A DNA stretch of 64,000 nt from Numida meleagris (taxonomy: Eukaryota > Chordata > Aves > Galliformes > Numididae), in NCBI RefSeq assembly GCF_002078875.1, contig NC_034409.1, positions 107,184,935-107,248,934 on the forward strand, written 5' to 3'. Positions 47,340 through 58,370 of this stretch are shown here, one piece after another. Below the pieces are notes generated by a model, which saw only the letters and a program-made list of their open reading frames with translations, had not been told where the DNA came from and made no database searches. The first letter of the stretch is position 1, and each line of letters starts with the position of its first letter. The position numbers and the translations under genes were made by a program.

Positions 47340-47460
47340 GTTTTGTCATTTAAATTTAAATATTAAATTTAATTATTAAATATTAAATTTATTAAATGTA
47401 ATAAATTTATATAAATTTATTATATTAAATAAAATATAAACTAAAAAAATAAAACCAATA
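47340..47460. repeat. AT-rich low-complexity island
   Basis: About 120 bp of nearly pure A+T built from AAATTTAAATATTAAATTT-like units, with many short self-complementary stretches. Confidence 0.85.
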
Positions 47461-50400
47461 AAACCCCTTGTCCTTGTGTGATGTGTATGCACACATATAT
47501 GCATGTACTCATATGCATGTGTTTATCTATACAGGTACAAGCGCAGGTATTTCTGTGTTAATATAAATAGATACATGTATGCAAATAAATGTAGATAGGT
47601 TTGTTCTTATCTTTGCCACTAAGCAAAATATTCATCTGTTTTTACTCTTCAGACTGATAAGAATGTAAAAGACAGAAGAGGATCTAAATGCAAATTAGTT
47701 TAAAATAAACCTTTCTGCCCGGATAATCATTAGTGCTGCTTGTAGATTTTCCTAAGTGGACGCTGAGTTATGTGTATAACCCTTACCCTTATGGGAAAGC
47801 AGTCCTCCAGATTTATTTTTAGACATCTCTAGACTGAAAATCAGCCCATTTCGTTATGGACTAGGTGATTGCTTAACGTAGGCACATGACTTCAAAATTC
47901 AGATGTTTGCTTTTAGAAAAAGAAGTTAGACTTCCCATTTTTGCACTTGGCACTTTGAAAAGAAAGGGGATACCAATTTTGTTGAAAATTGCCTTTACCC
48001 CCTTTGGATCATATCTCCCTTGGAGGGTATTTCAGCCTCTTCCTAAAGGTGGGAATGATCTGACAGTTCTTCCTTTCTTCTGCCCCAAGGACCAGAGAAT
48101 TACACAGGAGCCATTATTCTTGGTCTACATCACCCTTGGGTCAAACAAAACTCCAGGTAATTTGTTGAGCTTTTGGCTGCTTTCTGACACTCACTGCAGC
48201 TCTTCAGAATGCAGAACTACTTCAGTCATGCCATTTTTAACCTGAAAATATTTTTTTAACTGTAGATCATACGATATATGCTGTTCTACCAAGCCCTTTT
48301 TGTCATAAAGATATACTTGTTATTATGAGAGTCCTTTCCTGTCTCTCCACAGCACGAGTTTTCCACCTTGCTGTTAAGGATACATATTCACCACTTCCTG
48401 GGAGAAGCATAAGATTCCAGCACTGACATCTGGGTGATTTTCTCAGGCTGCTGGTTAAAGGTCTGCCCATGTGCTGCTGTTTATAAGCCCTTGGGACTTG
48501 TCACATGAGCTTTTTCGGTGCCCAAAGTTGTATTAAGAATTCTTGTCCCTCTTGCTTCTGGAAGAACAAGAACTATCAGAAATGAATCTTTAGTAAGCAG
48601 GGAATCAGATTGTTCTCCTATGGTTTTCTTCTTTGTTGCATGATTAGAATCAGGGGCGTACAGGCAAAGTATGCAATCAGCCTAGCTCTTACTTCTTAAA
48701 TCCCTTGCATATAAGGCATAGAAGTTTTGTGGACTCATATAAAGCCTTTTCCAACTTTGACGAGGTCCTGGTCTATCCATTCCACTAGATCTCTGAGAAG
48801 CCAAGAACAGCAAAATAAATGAAAATGTGATAGATGAAACCTTATTTCATTTGTCTCCCACTTATAAAGAAGTAAATGTGCAGATTTGTGTCTCTCATTA
48901 AAGTGATACAGCATAATGCTGTCAGCAGTATAATGTTTCTGAGGAGACTGATACCTTTGGCTTCCACTTTTCAATGACTTTTAAACATTGGATCTGTTTA
49001 TGAGCTCTGACTCTTGCGAAGGACGATATTCAGTGCTTTTTATAATATGTTAGAATACAAAGATGAAGAGTGATGGAGTATATGTGTGCTGGTAATTATA
49101 CTTGGCATTTGAACGATAAATGAGTGTTAATAATGACAACGATCGTGTTATCAGCCTTCAGTGGTAGTGTTGTCACAACTATATCTGTAAAACAAAGACC
49201 CTATCATTTTCAGCAGCAAATAATGAAGAAAATACTCCCTGCCCCAGAGCAATTGCAATCCAAATATCACAAAGAACAGGGTTACGTGCCTCCTTAATCA
49301 AAGCCAGATGTTTGATTTCAAGAAGGGAATTAAAATTTATTTTCACTAGAGAATTTTTCTCAAGCTGAAGGTCAGCATGAGAGAAAGCACACAGGAAATT
49401 TCCCTACTGGTATTTGTGCTAATTAAGGGTGCAGAATAGATTCAGTAGATAACTCACTGTTTTCACAAGCCAATAAACATTTTGAAAAGCATCTCCTTTT
49501 GAGCTTTAAATATCAGCTCTCAATATCTAGTAAAATGTGATTTAGTTATTTTTAGCTGAATAGAGCTAAATACGAGTTGTTTTGTTTTCAATCAAGAAAA
49601 TAGTTTTTCTCCTATTCTTACGGTATGTAACTACACTTTTTCTCTTCACTTGAGGTTGCCAAAAGTTGTCTTGAAGTCCCTTTGTGCTCTGAAGATTGAA
49701 CTCCAGATCACCTCCTTGCAAGACATCCCTTCTTTTTCTTGATTACATTTGCAGAGAAGGTAGCCATCTTTTTTTTTTTGTCTTTTATGAACTACTAAAC
49801 CTGCGATGCATTGTTACCTTTTTCCAATACAGCATCTTGATTTTTGCTTCCCATTTCGGCACTGTGGTATAACAGAGAAACTGTAAATGTTTGTGGCAGC
49901 AATTCTTGTTGTTAGGAGATCGAGATGATTTTCCTTCCCTGAGTACCTGGGGAAGCAGACAGGGCTTACTGAGGCAGGGGCTGCTTGGAGGAGAGGGTAA
50001 AGGAACAGAAACAGTTCTCTTGGCGTCAGAAGTGGAAAGCTCAGAGCTGAAAAAAATGTGCTGTAAGGGAGTGGGGATCTTCCCCAGGATGATGGGAAAT
50101 TCCTTCTGAAGGAAGGAGCCTTCCTCCTGCCTGCACAGTCCTGTGAAGTGCACCCCCTACCTCAGGGCTGGGGGCCCATATTAAACTTCCCCTCTTCTGT
50201 TACTTGTTAATTCACAAGTATTGACAGATAAACCTCATTAATGTGCAGGAAAACACAGTGCCAGCTGGAACTCTGTGCTGCTCTGTTTAAGCAGAAGCTC
50301 AAACTCAACAGATGTTTCAGATGACAGACGTCATTTGGTGGGCAAAACCATGGCAAATGTATCCACAACAAAATGCGGAGTCAGAGCAGGATGCCAGTAG

Positions 50401-51894
50401 CCTCCTGCTGAGTAATTCAGGGGGAGTTTTAGCTAGTTGGTGCCTTCTAGGCAAGCCTGGATAGTTGTTCAATCTTAAGTTGGCTCTAACAGGCACCCTG
50501 AGAAGTGGTTCTTACTGGTAGTTCACAGTCTGCTTTTGGGGGAAGGGGATGATCAAGGGCATGGAAAACCCAAAGATCCTTTGATTTTTTAATCACGCTG
50601 GTATTTATCATTGATCTCAAAACAGAAGTCATTTCAGAAATAACAGCTACACTCAACAGAACTCCAGGAATTTCTAGGAAAAAAAAAAAGAGCCATAGAG
50701 AAGAGAGAAAAACATTTTCTCGCTGGAGACAATGTGACCTGTGAAACTACTAGGGAATTCTTTATTTGTTCAGATTTCCACAGGGATGCTGATTTGGATT
50801 CATAGCTTGTCTGGTCATTTTGGCACAAAGATTAGATCTCTTTTTTTCTTGCAACTGGAGCTTCTATTCCATACTGTTTTAAATTATTTTGTGTTTATCT
50901 GTGTGTTCAAAAAGCCTGTTTTTCCTATCTCCCTTATAGTTAGTAATCCAGTTTGTCTGTAATGGTCATAGTTAGAAGAATTAACAGGAAAAAATATGTC
51001 CTCCAAACAACTTACTGCATTCCTTCTTCTAAAGAAACCTACTCAAGGGTTCATACCTTCTAACCAGATTAAAATGTGCTGCTTTTTTTTGCAAACCTTC
51101 CTTGAAATCCTTCTGCAGTATTCACACAACAGGAGTGGGGTGCTATAGTTTGCCCTGTCTGCATACAATAGTTCCCCTTAGTCTAGGATTTATGTTTGAA
51201 AAGGCTGCCCTTTCTTCATGAGCTTCTTTGCTTTTAATTGAACTGGCTCAGGACCACACAGAAACAATTTTTTTTTTAGGTCTTTCAATGTGAGTTGTTT
51301 CCCATAGGTGTTTAACTATAAATCAATAAATGATCTTATATGAATACAAAACATTTTCTAAGGTTTGGATGATAGATCGGTTTCTGCAAAAATTTAGATA
51401 AATCTCTCATCAGAAACTCATATATGGTTCTGTATGTACTGTAAGGATCAAGTCTTGTGTTGACTAAAAATGAGAAATAGATTGTATGCTTTGTCTGTTT
51501 TATTTTATGCTTCAGACCTGTTTAACAGAGGCAGGTAGTGTGTGTGTATGCGTGCAAGTGTGTGTACAAGAGATGGATTCATGAGGAGTGCACAGTCCTC
51601 TGTCATTCCAATCCATATTGTGGCTGCAAGTCAGACATGCTTGGGAGATTAGGAATTGGGAAGTTATCCTTCTTCCAAGAGGAGCAGCAGGTAGTTTCAA
51701 TCAAAAGATGAGTAGAGGCAGCTGTATCTTTGCAGTCATTGCTGTTCTTGAGCCCTATAGCATTGGGTCAGCGAGAAAGTATGAGATTGGTGTCGTGATC
51801 TTGTTCCTGGTCCTTTGCTGCAGTGAGCCAATGGCCCAGCAAGTGGGAAAGGGAGGAGAGCCTCTGGTTCCATGATAGCAGCCACAACAGTCTT

Positions 51895-52370
51895 GACTGC
51901 ATGGGGCCTCCAGGTTGAGTTCTCCAGAGAGAAAAGCTCAGCGCTGCCCCTTCATTCCCTTCTTGAGGAGCTGCAGGCCTCCATGACACATCCCCTCAGC
52001 CTCCTCTGCTCTGGGCTCAACAGACCAAGGGACCTCAGCTGCTTCTCACACACCTTGCCCTCCAGATCTTCACCATCTTTGTAGCCCTCCTTTGGATGCT
52101 CTCTAATAGCTTTATGGCCTTTTTGTACTGTAGTATCCAAACCCGCACCCAGTGCTGGAGGTGAGGCTGCACAGTGCAGAGCAGAGGGGACAGCCCATTC
52201 CCTTGCCCAGCAGCCGTGCTGGGCCTGGTGCACTTCTGGATGTGGTTGTCCCTTTTGGCTTCAGGGCACTTGGCTGGCTCAGGTACAGCTTGCCACCAGC
52301 CAGAACCTCCAGATCACCTTATGCAGAGCTGCTCTTCAGCCTCTTGTCCTTGAGTACATATATCCAGGGC
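51895..52370 (-). mobile_element. Old CR1 LINE fragment (ORF2 end, antisense)
   Basis: TCCCCTCAGCCTCCTCTGC, CTTTGTAGCCCTCCTTTGGA, ACCCAGTGCTGGAGGTGAGG and CCAGAACCTCCAGATCACC are the reverse complement of the C-terminal part of CR1 ORF2. It is diverged and truncated at both ends. Confidence 0.85.
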
Positions 52371-52640
52371 TGATAGGACCCAAGGGAACGGCATGGAACT
52401 GCACCAGAGGAGGGTCAGTTTGGGTGTCAGGAAAGGTTCTTCACCAGAGGGTGATCTGAGCCCTGGAACAGGCTTCTCAGCGCAGTGGTCATGGCCACAA
52501 GGTGCCGGAGTTCAAGAAACATTTGGACAGTGCTCTCAGACATAGGGTTTGAATTCTAAGTGGTCCCGTGTGGAGTCAGGAGTTGGACTCCGTGATCCTT
52601 GTGGATCACTCGAAGTTAGAATATTCTGTGATTTTATAAT
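52370..52640 (+). mobile_element. CR1 LINE 3' fragment (sense +), abutting an antisense CR1
   Basis: GGTGTCAGGAAAGGTTCTTC, ACCAGAGGGTGATCTGAGCC, ACATTTGGACAGTGCTCTCA and AGTTGGACTCCGTGATCCTT end in TAGAATATTCTGTGATTTT. It is a CR1 3' UTR of the 'AGGAGTTGGACTC' subfamily and starts where the oppositely oriented copy stops. Confidence 0.88.
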
Positions 52641-53544
52641 TCTAGACTTGGCCAATGTAATCCATGGATTACACTGAGCAGAAGTTACCTGAATTTTCTT
52701 CCATGTGGGCCTTCCATAAAAAAGGGACCCACAACCAGGACTTGAAAACACCTGCTTTTAGAGTTATAAACAAGTACACTACAAAATGTCTCAGATGGGA
52801 TGTACTTCACTGCACCACTGTTAAACCACGTAGGAGGTGTGACTAGCCCTTGCATCTGATATCAGTTTCAATGTTGGGAATAGGACTTTGTCATCAAAGC
52901 ACAGTAGAAAACAAGGCCTCCTCTGTGCTGAGATTGCACAATCAGTGCTCAGTCAGAGGAGCAATGACAGGCAGAGGTTCAGCATGACTTCCGCCTGACT
53001 CATTTTTTTTCCCCCCACTGTTACTAATAAGAACTTTTTCCTCATGAGTCACTTTAATAAGGTTTGTGTATATTCAGGGCAAAACAAAACCCAAAGACTT
53101 TCCAGAGGAACAGTTTGTTGGTGAGGCAGGACAAATCACTGAATGCAGTTAGGGGCTGTTCCATCTGCGCAGATGAGCTAATTAACTCCTTGGGCTTCCA
53201 GTGAATATTTTTTAACATTTGTGAATATCCTGTTGTCTGTAATGCATTTGTCTCCAAGATATATCTGTAAAATACATGTTAACGTTCCACTTTTTTGATT
53301 TTTCTGAAGCTCACAGAAACAAGAACCCCTTCAAATATCTTCTATGTTAGTTATTGTCCATCATCACATAGACCTAGCATATGCTGGCAAAATAGTACTT
53401 TCCCTACTTTTTTTTTTTTCAGATGATGGAAACAAAAGCATATTTAAAATGTTGTAACCGTGGCTTCCAAGGAGTCTGAGATGTACTTTCTGCCTCCCCA
53501 TGGCTTATAAACAGGAGGGGGAATGATTATTTATGGGGATGGAT

Positions 53545-53825
53545 AGTGATAGGACAAGGGGGAATGGTTTTAAACTGAGATGGGAGATTTAGGTTAGATA
53601 TTAGGAGGAAGGTTTTCACTCAGAAGTGACACACTGGAACAGGTTGCCCAGAAATGTTGTGGCTGCCCCATCCCTGGAGGCATTCAAGGCCAGGCTGGAT
53701 GAGGCTCTGGGCAGCCTGGTCTAGTGGCTGGCAGCCCTGCACTCAGTGGGGGGGTTGAAACTTGATGATCTTTGAGGTCCTTTTCAACCCAGGCCATTCT
53801 ATGATTCATTCTATGATTCTGTGGC
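53545..53825 (+). mobile_element. CR1 LINE 3' fragment (sense +)
   Basis: AGTGATAGGACAAGGGGGAA, TTAGGTTAGATATTAGGAGG, CATCCCTGGAGGCATTCAAG and the tail ATTCTATGATTCATTCTATGA: a well-preserved CR1 3' UTR copy. Confidence 0.95.
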
Positions 53826-54699
53826 TTCATTGCACTGGCAAATTCGGCCTCTGGGTCTTGCTCATGGCCACATGCAAGGCTGTGATCAGGGAACTCAGTT
53901 CTCTCAAATGCCAGAGCAGCTTTTTGACTCTGAGAGCTGAACAGTTGAAGTGTCAGGCAATTTCAGTCTTCTGTTGAGAGTAAGCACTAAGGTGTTCATA
54001 TTGATTTTTCAGAAGCTGGAATAAGTTTGAATATTGATAATGGGATGGATCTATTTTATTTCATCTTTAAGTGCATAAAAGCATCTTCTGGCTAAGTCTT
54101 TCTGTTCCCCCCTTCTAACACTTTTTGATCTCACTGTCTGATTGGGGCCAGTTTTGACAGATCAGCTCAAGACTTGAAGGCAATAAATTTCCTGCAGGCT
54201 TTACAAAGATCAGGAGTGGAGAAGAGGAAGGAAGCATCCAAAATGCTGATTAAGGGAAAGACTGTGGTTTGAGCTTAGCTCTTTGTAAATATATGAAATG
54301 TCACAGTGCAGTTTTGTCTGCATGTTACCAACTCAGGTGGGTTTATTTTCACTAAGAGGTCCTCAGGAATGGTGACACCTCCATCTATTCTGGCTATCTG
54401 CTGTGACCATAGCCTGTCAGCCTGAGAAAGCCCAGACTGTAATCAGATTGAAGTGGTGGGAGACTCAAAGAGGTTCAGAGAAATTTACTGGCAGCTGATG
54501 CTGAGAGGTCAGGTTGAATGACTGAACACTTCTCAAGCTTTAGGTTCTGAATACATGATGGTTTCTGGAGCATGGAGCAGCTTTTGTTAGATTCCCATGG
54601 GGCCCAAATTCATGGTCCTGTATCCTACACATAAACCAGTCTGTCTTGAAACATCATGACCATTTTGGGCATCTGATATAGAGATTACTTCATAGACAA

Positions 54700-55695
54700 A
54701 ATAATGGAAAGCAAAAGGAGGCCAGTGATAAGTAGTGTCCTTCATGGGTGTATCTTGGGACCAGTGCTCTTTAACATCTTTATCAACAACCTAGATAGTA
54801 AGTTTGAGAGCACCCTCTGTAACTGTGTGGATGTCACCAAGTTGAGTGGTGCAGTTAGTATGAGAGAAGGAAGGGACTGAATCCAGAGGGATGTGGACAA
54901 TCTTGGAAAGTGGGTCTGTGTGAACCTAATGAGGTTCAGCAAGGCCAAGTGTAAGGTGTAGCACTTGAATTGGGGCAATCCCAGATATGTGTACAGACTG
55001 GGAGAAGAACTCCTTGAGGAGAAAGGCTTGGGGATTCTGGGGGATGAAAAGCTGGACATGAGCCAGCAGTGTGTGCTTGCAGCCTGAAAGGACAACAGTA
55101 ACCTGGGCTGCAGCAAAAGAAGGGTGGCCAGCAGGGAGAGGGAGGTGATTGTCCCCCTCTTCTCTCCCCTTGAGACCCTACCTTGAGTACTGCATCCAGG
55201 CCTGGGGCCCCTAGCAGAAGAAGTAGTGGAGCTGTTGGAGTGGGATCAGAGGAGGCTATGAAGATGCTCAGAGGGCTGGAGCACCTCTCCTATGAAGAAA
55301 GGCCAAGGAAGATGGGCATGTTCAGCCTGGAGAAGAGAAGGCTCCAGGGAGAACTCATTGCAGCCTTCTGGTAATTAAGCAGACCATATAAACAGGAGAG
55401 GGACTGACTTCTTCCACAGTCTGATAGTGATAGGACAAGCAGGAATGGTTTTAAACTAAAATAAAGGAGATTTAGATTAGATGTTAGAAAGAAATTATTT
55501 ACTGAGAGAGTGGTGAGGCACTGGCACAGGCTGCCCAGAGAAGCTGTGGTGCCCCATCCCTGGAGGTGCTCAAGGCCAGGTTGGATGGGGCCCTGGGTAG
55601 CCTGAGCTGGTGGGGGGCAGCCCGGCAGGGGTTGGGGCTGGGTGGGCTTTGAGGTACCTTCCAACCCAAATGCTTCTGTGATTCTATGATGATCC
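54700..55695 (+). mobile_element. CR1 LINE, about 1 kb, sense +, with reverse-transcriptase remnant
   Basis: The left end translates (plus strand, broken frame) to CILGPVLFNIFINNLDSKFE, the CR1 reverse-transcriptase B-C region. Where FADD is expected the copy reads CVDV, so one catalytic Asp is lost. Then come ORF2-end segments (for example [20 protein letters not shown]), the 3' UTR with GATAGTGATAGGACAAGC, and the tail GATTCTATGATGATCCTATGA. It is inactive. Confidence 0.95.
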
Positions 55696-56054
55696 TATGA
55701 TTAAACAACCACCAGTTTTGTTTGAAAAGGGGTTTCTTTATATGTATTTAGGAATCATTTCATTCACGCCTGCCATAAAATGACAGCTCACTGTTGTTTG
55801 CCTTACCCTGAGTATACAGGTAACAGTCATTAGACTGAGCTGTTGTTATGCAAAATTGTATACATGCTTTTTAATAGTCCTAAAGCTGAGCGTGTACCTA
55901 AATCTTTTAGAACAAAGAGCTGTTTATAACTCTTTGGAAGATTGTCTGCACCCATGGAAGTACTCAGCAGTGAAGGGGTTAACATTTGTTTCACAGCTAA
56001 CTCTGGAAACCAACAGCTATTTAAGACATATGGCAGCCCTATTCAGTAATTTAG

Positions 56055-56745
56055 ATTCTAAGTGGGAAAACCCAAAGGCCATGGGGGTACTGGTGGATGG
56101 CAAGCTGGACATGAGCCAGCAATGTGCTTTCACAGCCCAGAAGGCCAACCATGTCCGGGGCTGCATCCAAAGAAGCGTGGCCAGTGGGGTGAGGGAGGTG
56201 ATCCTGCCCCTCTGCTCTGTGCTGATGAGACCTCACCTGGAGTACTGTGACCAGATGGGGAGTCCTCAGTACAAGAGAGACATGGACCTGTTGGAGCATG
56301 TTCAGAGGAAGGCCGCAAAAATGATCTAAAGGATGGAACCCCTCTCCTAGGAGGACAGGCTGAGAGAGCTGGAGAAGAGAAGGCTCTGGGGAGACCTGAG
56401 AGTGGCTTTTCAGTATGTAAAGGGGGGCTGTAAGAAAGAAGAGGACGGACTCTTTAGCAGAGTCTGTTGTGATATGACAAGGAGAAATGGTTTCAAACTG
56501 GAACCATTTAAACTGGATAAAAATGAAGAAGTTTTTTTACCATCAGGATGGTGAGGCACTGGAACAGGTTGTCTCGAGAGGTGGTAGATGACCCATCTTT
56601 GGAAACATTCAGGGTCAGGCTGGAGAGGGCTCGGAGCAGTGTGATCAAGCTGTGGGTGTCCCTGTTCATTGGTGGCGAGTTGGACCAGATAAACCTTAAG
56701 GGTCCTTCCCAACTCAAACGATTCTATGATTGGATGATTCTATGA
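56055..56745 (+). mobile_element. CR1 LINE, 0.7 kb, sense +
   Basis: An open segment gives [20 protein letters not shown] and [19 protein letters not shown], the C-terminal part of CR1 ORF2. The 3' UTR follows (CACTGGAACAGGTTGTC, AGTTGGACCAGATAAACC) with tail ATTCTATGATTGGATGATTC. The ORF2 fragment lacks the catalytic domain. Confidence 0.95.
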
Positions 56746-57940
56746 AATGCAATCCAATTCAGGTGTCAGTTTGGAATTATCTATATTTGAATTTGACCAG
56801 GACATATGCTTTTTTCAGAAACTGACAAGTCATTTTTAGGATCTACAGATCTTTTTTAGTAGTGCTGTCTGAAAATTTTCAATCAGGATTTTCTTTCAAA
56901 AAAATCTGGATTCATCATTGGAAAAAAAAATGTAAAAATCCATAAGTAAAACATTTATTTTTGCAAGACTTCTTTCTTGTTGTTTGTCTAAAATTTTATC
57001 TTTTAGTGTTTTTTTTTCCTGAGTCAGATTATATGCTCTGTGTAGTCTACAGGCAGAGTCTCCCTGCTGCCTCCTCATACTATTAGGAGATATAAGTGGT
57101 GCACTGAGGACACACAACCCAACCAGACAGCCTGGTGCAGGCAGGAGAAGGGATGCTGCGGTACACATTCTCCATAGGCACAGCTGCAGTGTTTCCAAGC
57201 CAAGATATATCTAAGTATTTGGTTGAAGTGTTCTCCTATACCCATTTTCCCATTTTCACCAAAGGCATTTTCATTTCAAGGCCATGACCTTTTAAGTATT
57301 GGAAAGATGTTTGCCTGGTAGTGTTTAGTGGAAGTGATATTCTGATATTCTGCATGTAGAGAAACAAAAGACTTTGTGGTTCCAACTCCCTTACGTCTGT
57401 CTCTATCTTAAACACAAAACTTCCTAAGAAACTATTATTTGTATTTAAGTGCAGGTCTGAACATATTACAACAGCTCAAAGAACTGAACCTGTGATTTTC
57501 CATACCTCACTGTCAGCGCCTCATAAAACATCATGTTTTTTTCAGTCCTTTATATTGTGTAAGCCAAGTGATGTTCTATTGAAGTTTATTGTCCTGCACT
57601 GTAAAGCTGCAGGCACATTTCTCCTGGGAACCTGCCGTCATGATTTATGCGATGAAAAGAAAAGGATTTTAGTGTCTCAGATGTACTGATTCATGATCTG
57701 ACTACTAGGGGGTTCTTGTTTGCCTGGCATTGCTCTAGTTTATGTGATGCTGAACTTGCAATGAGGAAGCACTGTGAGAGCAGCCAGTAAAAGAGCGTAT
57801 GTCCAGTAGAAATCACGGACAGAGACACTGTACTTTAAGTTGGTTTGTTTTCAAGGTACAGAGTTATAAGCCCTAAAACCAGTATCACCTGACATGTGAA
57901 CAGAAACAAAATTCAGGTTAAATCTACCTGACACTTGAGG

Positions 57941-57948
57941 TATATAAA
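57941..57948 (+). promoter_or_regulatory. UMODL1: Candidate UMODL1 TATA box
   Basis: TATATAAA in non-CpG sequence about 350 bp before the UMODL1 start codon. If used, initiation near 57970 would give a 5' UTR of about 320 nt. It is the only TATA-type element of quality I noticed nearby; the assignment is speculative. Confidence 0.25.
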
Positions 57949-58288
57949 CCTGCCTTCTAGCTGTCAGGTATTCAGGGTGAAGAAAGAATAAGTGCTGGGA
58001 AGCATAAGTATGGACTAAACCAGGAATTTTTAAATGCTCAACTCTCACGGTGATTCAGAGGTGTGAAGCTGGGCAGGCAGAAGAGATAGGTTCCCTGGAG
58101 AGAGCATGGAGGAGAGAGAAGCAGCAGAATTCCCACTGGAGTCCCTTTGTTTCTGTTGCTAGTAGCTATCATCCACCTGCAACAGGCATAGAAACGGTGC
58201 GCTGCTTCCCTTAATCCTAACTCCTGGAAGTGAGGAAGATTGAGTTCAACCACTCTGCAAACAAAGCAGTAAGAAGGGCCCATCTGGG

Positions 58289-58370
58289 ATGGGCAATATG
58301 ATGGCCAGGGTCCTGTCTGTTCTTATCTTCTGGGCGGCCACACAGCAGGGAAGAGGGAATGAAATCACAG
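58289..58370 (+). CDS. UMODL1: UMODL1 coding exon 1 (signal peptide)
   Basis: A short first coding exon ending in a perfect donor, ATCACAG|GTGAGT. Three in-frame ATGs exist: 58289 (G at -3, G at +4), 58298, and 58301 (A at -3, G at +4). From the second the peptide is MMARVLSVLIFWAATQQGRG followed by NEIT, a typical signal peptide with hydrophobic core VLSVLIFWAA. One base (G) is left over after the last full codon; the EMI exon at 61880 begins with AA. Together they form GAA (Glu), so the join reads T-E followed by RGLSLLGYHLC. This matches the junction region of mammalian UMODL1 (T-E-x-GLSLLGYQLC). Phase fit, signal peptide and gene order all support this short exon. Confidence 0.8.

Larger units (their letters stand above)
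35900..58288. other. Intergenic region between ZBTB21 and UMODL1
   Basis: This is a 22-kb head-to-head interval. I find no protein-coding exon with a recognisable family. Identified content is repeats only: simple tracts at 36.0 and 36.2 kb, CR1 copies (36.8-37.1, 51.9-52.6, 53.5-53.8, 54.7-55.7 and 56.05-56.75 kb), mariner and LTR remnants at 43.2-43.6 kb, an LTR-like block at 41.3-41.7 kb and an AT-rich island at 47.3 kb. A noncoding RNA here (human has one antisense to this locus) cannot be confirmed. Confidence 0.6.
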
